Assembly (NCBI GenBank): GCA_018831195.1
Contig: JAHJDP010000085.1
Location: 23,410-87,409 of the forward strand
DNA: 64,000 bases
Direction of reading: 5' to 3'
From: Candidatus Eisenbacteria bacterium
GTDB taxonomy: Bacteria > Eisenbacteria > RBG-16-71-46 > CAIMUX01 > JAHJDP01
Numbering within the stretch: position 1 is the first letter of the stretch; each line of letters opens with the position of its first letter. A program made the position numbers and the translations under genes. The notes beneath the pieces were generated by a model. That model searched no databases and was not told the origin of the DNA. It was given only the letters and a program-made list of their open reading frames with translations. This document shows positions 59,036 through 64,000 of the stretch, piece after piece.

Positions 59036-60593
59036 CGTACCTCCTCTCCACTGGCAGATCCACTTCCACTGTTGCTCCCCGTCCGGGAACGGACTGGATG
59101 GAAATAGACCCTCCGTGTTCCTGCACAATCGACTGGGTTATACAAAGACCGAGTCCTGTTCCATCAGACCGGGTCGTGAAAAAAGGATCGAATATCTTGC
59201 TCAGAACTTCTTCCGGTATGCCCGGCCCTGTATCCACGATCCTAACCTGAAGGAAGGGGCGCAGGGGTGTTTCCCTGGACACACGCACCCGATCCCCGGC
59301 GCGGCGGCCCAGCCCCTTGCGAAGATGGGGATGACGCCGAATGAGATGGACCTCAACCTTGAGCTCCCCCCCCTGCGGCATGGCCTGGCGCGCATTGCGG
59401 ATCAGATTCATGAAGACCTGAGTTATCTGATCGGCATCCATATAGATGGCCGGCAGATCAGGCTGAAACTGCTTCACTATTTCGATGGATCGCCCGACAA
59501 GATGATCTTCCTCTAATTCGAGCACCCGATCCAGACATTCCTCAATCCGGCTCAACCGCATCTGTGGAGGACCGGGCTGGGCAAAGTCCAGCATACTGCT
59601 GACAAGTCGATTCAGCCGGTCCCCTTCCCTCAAGATGAGATTGATCAATCTTGCCGATTCGTGCTCTTCCCCAAGCCTGTCGCGAAGCACCTGCCCGCAA
59701 TTGATGATCCCCGTTAAGGGATTACGGATCTCGTGCGCCACTCCAGCAGCCAATTCACCGATCGAAGCAAGACGATCACGCCGCCGCGCATTTTCCTCCA
59801 AAGCCCGATCGCCCGAGATATCGCGGAACAAGGCCACGGCGCCCCTCACCCTTCCTTCATCATCCAGTAATTGACTCAGGCGGATGGAAACCGGAATCTC
59901 GCGGCCCTCAGAATGGAGAATGTATAAATCGATGCGGGCCACCGGCGCATTGAGAATGCTGCGAAGGGGGCTTTCGGAAAAATCCGCGGGTTTGAGGATA
60001 TCGTCACAGAGCCGACCTATGATCTGATCCACCGAGAGGCCCAAAATCTCCCCCGCGCGCTCGTCACAGCGGACAATCCTGCCCTGCTCATCCACCGTCA
60101 TCATTCCCTGTTCCAGTACTCTCGTGATTCCGGCTGAAAAAATGCGTTCGAGGTCCAATAGATCGGCCAGCCGCTCACTCCGAACCATGGCATGGGCTAG
60201 AGCCAGAGCCTCCATACCCAATCCAGCCGGCCTCCGAAGATTAGGGACAAAAAGGAAGCAGCTTGAAAGGTGTTCATTTCCGAGGAGCACCATTTGGGTC
60301 CCGGCCGGTAACGACCATCCCCTGGCTGATTCCAGATTGGCGGGTTCAAGAAGGGTATGAACGGGCAATGTCCAGGTCTGCCTTTTCCGGAGCCACATGG
60401 AGATTGACTCAGCCGGCCACTCGAGAGATCCATACCGCACCGCGCGATAGGAGATTCCCGTCTCGGTTAGAATGATGAGAACGAGGCTTTCGGCGTTCAA
60501 TGATGCGGCTAGCCGCTGGGCCGGCGATTCCAGGCCCTTCTGCTCACGCAGCGAGGATACCCGGCCGGACCTCTGATGACCGTTTTCTGACAT
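59010..60593 (-). CDS. Soluble PAS histidine kinase paired with the GAFTDA regulator
   Basis: The 527-residue kinase has an N-terminal unassigned region (1-140, GAF-like), a PAS domain (about 150-262, ERIFSAGITRVLEQGMMTVDEQG), and HisKA with His287 in GVAHEIRNPLTGI. The HATPase has NLIRNARQAMPQGG, DTGPGIPEEVLSKIFDPFFTT and GTGLGL. No membrane helix is seen. It resembles NtrB/AtoS-type kinases. The 133 bp before it contain no gene; TTGAAG and TAAGCT 18 bp apart form only a weak sigma-70-like match. Confidence 0.92.
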   Translation of the reverse strand: MSENGHQRSGRVSSLREQKGLESPAQRLAASLNAESLVLIILTETGISYRAVRYGSLEWPAESISMWLRKRQTWTLPVHTLLEPANLESARGWSLPAGTQMVLLGNEHLSSCFLFVPNLRRPAGLGMEALALAHAMVRSERLADLLDLERIFSAGITRVLEQGMMTVDEQGRIVRCDERAGEILGLSVDQIIGRLCDDILKPADFSESPLRSILNAPVARIDLYILHSEGREIPVSIRLSQLLDDEGRVRGAVALFRDISGDRALEENARRRDRLASIGELAAGVAHEIRNPLTGIINCGQVLRDRLGEEHESARLINLILREGDRLNRLVSSMLDFAQPGPPQMRLSRIEECLDRVLELEEDHLVGRSIEIVKQFQPDLPAIYMDADQITQVFMNLIRNARQAMPQGGELKVEVHLIRRHPHLRKGLGRRAGDRVRVSRETPLRPFLQVRIVDTGPGIPEEVLSKIFDPFFTTRSDGTGLGLCITQSIVQEHGGSISIQSVPGRGATVEVDLPVERRYGERRRESN

Positions 60594-60726
60594 AATGGCG
60601 CCCGCCTCATGCTAAAAATAGCCCTTCGGATGGTGACAGCTTAACAGGGACGGCCCAACCGCTTCAAGAAAGCTGGCTGGGATTCAGGGAATTGAGGAGT
60701 GTGGTTCTTGTGGGATTTTGAGGATT

Positions 60727-61230
60727 CTAGACAGCCACCGACCGTCGATGCTGCTGCCGCAGTCTCCGACACTCGAGATTCAGACGGTGGCGGATTCGCA
60801 CCTCCTGATGATATTCCAAATCGAGGAAGCGGGCACCCCAGGCCCTCTCATTTGTGGGTGAGGGCCGCTGATCGAGGATTTGCATCCGGCAGCGGATGGT
60901 AGGAGATTTATCCCCCAGATCGAGGCGCGCCTTTACCAGCAAACCAGGTCCGAGAATATTCAGTGGATCGTTCAGGCGGCAGCCGCCGGCGCTGAGATCC
61001 AGAGTCTCTAAATGGGCCCACGGGCCCTCTTCGTCCTCCTCTTGACGATCCGGCCGAACCTTTATGGGGAAGGTCACCGGTAGACGGTATTCCTTCCGCC
61101 GCTGAGAGGCCGGATCATCAAAAGACGGCACTTCTTCCTTCTCAGATCCATTGGATGTCATTGGACCTGAACTCAACAGACCTTCTCCCAGTCCCCGTCG
61201 GGGTCGAGAATCAACCAGGGATCTCCTCAT
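60727..61230 (-). CDS. PilZ domain c-di-GMP receptor protein
   Basis: From ATG 61230 (GGAG close upstream) the protein has 167 residues: a basic, flexible N-terminus (1-50) and a PilZ domain. Both c-di-GMP binding motifs are visible: RKEYR (RxxxR) and DLSAGG (DxSxxG) about 40 residues later. PilZ proteins with this layout, such as YcgR, slow or bias the flagellar motor when c-di-GMP is high. The gene overlaps the FlgM-like gene by 20 bp, and a diguanylate cyclase lies at the other end of the cluster. An alternative start at 61161 would omit the basic head. Confidence 0.88.
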   Translation of the reverse strand: MRRSLVDSRPRRGLGEGLLSSGPMTSNGSEKEEVPSFDDPASQRRKEYRLPVTFPIKVRPDRQEEDEEGPWAHLETLDLSAGGCRLNDPLNILGPGLLVKARLDLGDKSPTIRCRMQILDQRPSPTNERAWGARFLDLEYHQEVRIRHRLNLECRRLRQQHRRSVAV

Positions 61231-61486
61231 CTTCTCCAGTACCGAAAAAACCGAGAAGCGCCTTTGTGATTTCCCTTCTGACCTCGTCCTGATCATAGAA
61301 CCTCCGGGCTATCCGTGCCCTAGCTTCCTGGATGCGATCATGCCGAACCTCTTCCTCTTCCTCAACGAGTCGCAGCAGAGGCCGCCGGTCTAAGGATGTC
61401 TTCTCATCCTTTGACTCGCAGGAGGTCCGTTCCAGCGGGGTAAAGGGAAGGAGTTTCCCATCATTGCGCAAATGGCTCGATGTCAT
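61211..61486 (-). CDS. FlgM-like anti-sigma factor candidate
   Basis: From ATG 61486 (AGGAAGGA 5 nt upstream) the protein has 91 residues, with a disordered polar N-terminus. The C-terminal helices read RIQEARARIARRFYDQDEVRREITKALL. This resembles the FlgM pattern in which the last 40 residues bind sigma-28. It is small, acidic and placed between filament genes and PilZ, and fliA is in the same cluster. Sequence identity to characterised FlgM cannot be judged here, so the call is tentative. Confidence 0.5.
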   Translation of the reverse strand: MTSSHLRNDGKLLPFTPLERTSCESKDEKTSLDRRPLLRLVEEEEEVRHDRIQEARARIARRFYDQDEVRREITKALLGFFGTGEDEEIPG

Positions 61487-61544
61487 GCATCCTTCCTCTT
61501 CATTTGTGAAAGCCAGGTATCGGGTCACGGACCGGCCCGCCGAT

Positions 61545-61832
61545 CTAGGCGCACCGGTCAACATGTACACTCGTCGTTTGATAATTTGGTCCAGAGGATA
61601 TGGCCTTCTGAGTCCCCTGGACATTTTTTAACTCCATAAGCAAACCGGAACGCTTGGACAAAACCTGATCCAATGTACGTTCCAATCGGTTGTTTAATTC
61701 TTTTCGTTGCGCCGGGATGAAGGTTTTCGCTGTTGATGACGGGGTGCTTTCAATGGAACGCAGAAGCCGAAGAGCGCGATTCCAAGCCCCTTTTGCCACT
61801 GCAGATTCCAAATCCTCAATCCATTTGTCCAT
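61545..61832 (-). CDS. FlgN/FliT-like flagellar export chaperone candidate
   Basis: From ATG 61832 the protein has 95 residues and is largely helical (DLESAVAKGAWNRALRLLRS, ELNNRLERTLDQVLSKRSGLLMELKNVQ). The tail GTQKAISSGPNYQTTSVHVDR fits the C-terminal pattern of small chaperones that follow fliD/fliS. FliT binds FliD, and FlgN binds FlgK/FlgL. Gene position after fliS and fliD supports a FliT role. A GTG at 61886 would add 18 basic residues but has no spaced ribosome site. Confidence 0.5.
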   Translation of the reverse strand: MDKWIEDLESAVAKGAWNRALRLLRSIESTPSSTAKTFIPAQRKELNNRLERTLDQVLSKRSGLLMELKNVQGTQKAISSGPNYQTTSVHVDRCA

Positions 61833-61917
61833 TTCTATCCGTTCCCCTCTCCGCGGTTCTGCGCGAAGAGATCTCACCTTCACCACCTTGGATGAATTGC
61901 GTTATCGCGCTTCCGTC

Positions 61918-63276
61918 CTAACTGATGGTTCCCAACTGCTGAAGCTCGGACTGTCGAGCTTGGATTTGAATTGCTATCTTCTGGAGCTCGGTGATCTGTT
62001 TCAGGAGGTATTCCTCTCGTTTTTGCAACCGTGCTTCAGATTCCTTCAACCGGGTCTCCAAGGCGGTGATTCGACTCGACAGCCTGTCCTCTTCGCGATT
62101 GAGAAGGCCAGCGACCCCCTCATACGGTTTAATCGCTGAGCTCAGGCGTTCCATAAATCCGACCAGAGCGCTCCCTGGCGCGAATGTCAGATCACCCGTT
62201 TGAATCGCCGCCGCCAGGGCATTAGGATCATCCCAAACAAGCCGCCCTTCACGGTCGACCTCCAGTCCAATATCCCTCAAATCCAAACCAGAACCGTCAT
62301 TGGTAGTTAAAGCCCGCCGCAATTGGCTCGTCATACTCGATAAACCGGCCGTACCCCGGAGCAGCCCCCTCTCAACATCCTCCCCACCCGCACGAGTGGC
62401 CTCCCTAAGGATATCGACCATGCCGTTATAGACATCAACAAGTTCCTCCATCTTTGCCTTGATCGCTTCCTCATCCGGAGCCAAGTCCAACACAACAGGC
62501 GCCTCAGTCGGAGCCCTAAGTGTCATGGTGACGCCGGGGAGGATTTCTTCTAATGCATTGGTGGAGGACGTCAATTGAAGTCCATCGAGTGTGAATTGGG
62601 CATCATGAGATTCTTGGATTGTAGCCTGGTGATATTTGCCTGGAGCGGAATTTCCCGCTAATCCCAAGAGAGACATGATCTCTCCCTCAGAATCGGATAT
62701 GGAGGATAAAATCCCCTCCTCCCCGCCGGCCTTCCCGGACAATAGAAGACGAACTTCCGTTCCGGTGCGGATGACGGTGGCCTGAATGCCGATATTGGCA
62801 TCCTGAATGGCATTGGCGAATCGAGTGATGGCTTGGCTGTTAGTGAATCCCGCGTCCAAATCGTACCCCACCTCACCGCCTTGACCGCCGCCGCTTTCAA
62901 TGTTAAACCGGCCTGAAAGTCCTGCTAATTCAGTGCCGTCGGCTGAGAAGGTTTGTGATGCGAGAACGTGCGGGGTTGCCAATTGTTGAATTTCTATTCT
63001 ATGGCTCCCCATAAGGGCGCGTGAACCAACCGTGACACCCAATGCCGAATCATCCGATAAGGTGACCCCCAGACGAACACCTTCCGTCGAGAGGTCCAGG
63101 AGAAGATCATCCATTGCATCCAAACTGTCTTGCAGTTTAGAAAGCAGACCCCTGGCCTTATCGAGTTCATCCTTTTGTGTCTCCCAGCGCTGAAGTGAAG
63201 CGCGTTTGTTAGCCACTATGGAGATCTCGGCCAAAGCCGGAGTATCACTTCCCGATATGGAACTTACATCAGACAC
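61918..63276 (-). CDS. fliD: Flagellar filament cap protein FliD
   Basis: The 452-residue protein has the FliD N-terminal region (ISGSDTPALAEISIVANKRASLQRWE, HRIEIQQLATPHVLASQTF) and the central LTSSTNALEEILPGVTMTLRAPTEAPVVLDLAPD. The C-terminal coiled coil (LKESEARLQKREEYLLKQITELQKI) completes the family architecture. FliD caps the growing filament and inserts flagellin. The start is GTG 63276, overlapping the fliS stop codon by 13 bp. Confidence 0.93.
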   Translation of the reverse strand: MSDVSSISGSDTPALAEISIVANKRASLQRWETQKDELDKARGLLSKLQDSLDAMDDLLLDLSTEGVRLGVTLSDDSALGVTVGSRALMGSHRIEIQQLATPHVLASQTFSADGTELAGLSGRFNIESGGGQGGEVGYDLDAGFTNSQAITRFANAIQDANIGIQATVIRTGTEVRLLLSGKAGGEEGILSSISDSEGEIMSLLGLAGNSAPGKYHQATIQESHDAQFTLDGLQLTSSTNALEEILPGVTMTLRAPTEAPVVLDLAPDEEAIKAKMEELVDVYNGMVDILREATRAGGEDVERGLLRGTAGLSSMTSQLRRALTTNDGSGLDLRDIGLEVDREGRLVWDDPNALAAAIQTGDLTFAPGSALVGFMERLSSAIKPYEGVAGLLNREEDRLSSRITALETRLKESEARLQKREEYLLKQITELQKIAIQIQARQSELQQLGTIS

Positions 63277-63662
63277 TCAGCCCCCCCCACTCCTCCGGCC
63301 CGCCCTGTTTCCATCAAAGAGCGGGCGGCCTTCCCATCACCACGTTTTTGTTGGGCCTGAGCTGAGACCCAAGCGGACCGCAATGTATTCAGAATTTGTG
63401 TAACTTCATCCCATTCACCCTCACGAACCCTTCTCATGAGGTAATCGTAAAGGGATAACATCCCGCGGGCGATTTCGCCTTGCTCCAAATTGAGGGCTCC
63501 GATCATCTCTTCCAAAGCCCGCAAAGCCAGGCGCCGGTTCTTCTCCCGGCATGCCCGACGGGCGACATCGTAGACCATGAACAGGAGGCGCATGGGGTCC
63601 TCATCAAGAACCTGTTGCTCTCGATAAGCCTGCAAAGGATTATGAGCTGCGCCACCTGTCAT
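63264..63662 (-). CDS. fliS: Flagellin export chaperone FliS
   Basis: The 132-residue helical protein has the family head NPLQAYREQQVLDEDPMRLLFMVYDVARRAC and the segment EMIGALNLEQGEIARGMLSLYDYLMRRV. FliS binds the C-terminal helix of flagellin in the cytoplasm. It lies 52 nt after the flagellin stop codon, and its own end overlaps fliD. Confidence 0.95.
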   Translation of the reverse strand: MTGGAAHNPLQAYREQQVLDEDPMRLLFMVYDVARRACREKNRRLALRALEEMIGALNLEQGEIARGMLSLYDYLMRRVREGEWDEVTQILNTLRSAWVSAQAQQKRGDGKAARSLMETGRAGGVGGAECLM

Positions 63663-63714
63663 TATCTACTCCTGTCGGATCACACTGCGTTACCGGCTTG
63701 AACAAACCGCCGCC

Positions 63715-64000
63715 TTACTGGAACAACGCCAAGACCGCTTGAGAGTTGTAATTGGCCTGAGCCAACATCGATGTCGACGTCTGTTGGAGGATCTGCATCT
63801 TCGTCAGATTCAGCTGCTCCATAGCCATATCAGCGTTCATCAGCCGGTCAAAAGCCGCCTCGGTGTTCACCTGCGATACCGCAATGTTCCCTTCTTTAAT
63901 TGTCATCCGGTTGACCATCGAACCGATACGCGCCAAGGCCGTGGTCACCGTATCCAATGCTGAATCCACCTCATCCAGATAGGTGCCGTAGTTGGTGCTA
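63715..64000 (-). CDS. fliC: Flagellin, C-terminal part (cut by window edge)
   Basis: The open frame continues to the window edge. The visible 94 residues include the C-terminal D1/D0 flagellin region: VTTALARIGSMVNRMTIKEGNIAVSQVNTEAAFDRLMNADMAMEQLNLTKMQILQQTSTSMLAQANYNSQAVLALFQ. The last residues form the D0 coiled-coil and the FliS-binding site. The promoter and N-terminus lie outside the window, so sigma-28 or sigma-54 control cannot be judged. Confidence 0.94.
   Translation of the reverse strand, partial: STNYGTYLDEVDSALDTVTTALARIGSMVNRMTIKEGNIAVSQVNTEAAFDRLMNADMAMEQLNLTKMQILQQTSTSMLAQANYNSQAVLALFQ

Overview
The window is a gene-dense piece of a Gram-negative bacterial chromosome of moderately high GC. 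Almost everything is on the minus strand; only a thioredoxin-like gene and an outer-membrane protein gene near the left edge are on the plus strand. The organism has an outer membrane (Wzi-like and beta-barrel proteins), secreted subtilases ending in FlgD-Ig/Por-type sorting domains, a complete flagellar export apparatus and sigma-54 promoters. This combination fits a candidate phylum of the FCB side of the tree (Eisenbacteria, Krumholzibacteriota or Latescibacterota type). That placement is inferred from gene content only. No tRNA, rRNA, CRISPR array or insertion sequence was seen.

Left part (1-23.8 kb) is housekeeping and envelope. In order it holds: a partial queG; an unrecognised protein; a TlpA-like and outer-membrane protein pair, separated from a subtilase by a convergent terminator; radC; ettA; a clearly degraded second subtilase; ftsY, nrdR, nadC and uvrB; a DUF4139 protein; valS; and a small exopolysaccharide group (Gfo/Idh oxidoreductase, polyprenyl-phosphate sugar transferase, Wzi-like protein).

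Right part (23.8-64 kb) is one unbroken flagellar supercluster on the minus strand. In transcription order it runs: flagellin (cut by the edge), fliS, fliD, a FlgN/FliT-like protein, a FlgM-like protein and a PilZ protein; then a soluble PAS kinase with an NtrC-type regulator and a multi-spanning GT-C glycosyltransferase. Next, from a perfect sigma-54 promoter, come a stand-alone sigma-region-4 protein, a periplasmic AMIN-TPR protein, a second PAS kinase and a second NtrC-type regulator. A second sigma-54 promoter precedes flgB-flgC-fliE-F-G-H-I-J-motE-like-fliK-flgD-flgE-fliL-M-N-O-P-Q-R. A third near-consensus site at the fliR stop precedes flhB-flhA-flhF-flhG-(91-aa membrane protein)-fliA-(acidic protein)-(membrane protein with HTH-like C-terminus)-HDOD protein-GGDEF protein-hybrid kinase.

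Read together, this suggests a class II/III hierarchy. Sigma-54 with NtrC-type activators would drive the basal body, hook and export genes, and FliA with a FlgM-like anti-sigma would handle late genes. C-di-GMP synthesis (GGDEF) and sensing (PilZ) are embedded in the same locus. The less familiar material lies between 51 and 61.5 kb: the sigma-region-4 orphan, the AMIN-TPR protein, the glycosyltransferase, a GAFTDA-type regulator and a dyad-rich promoter region.
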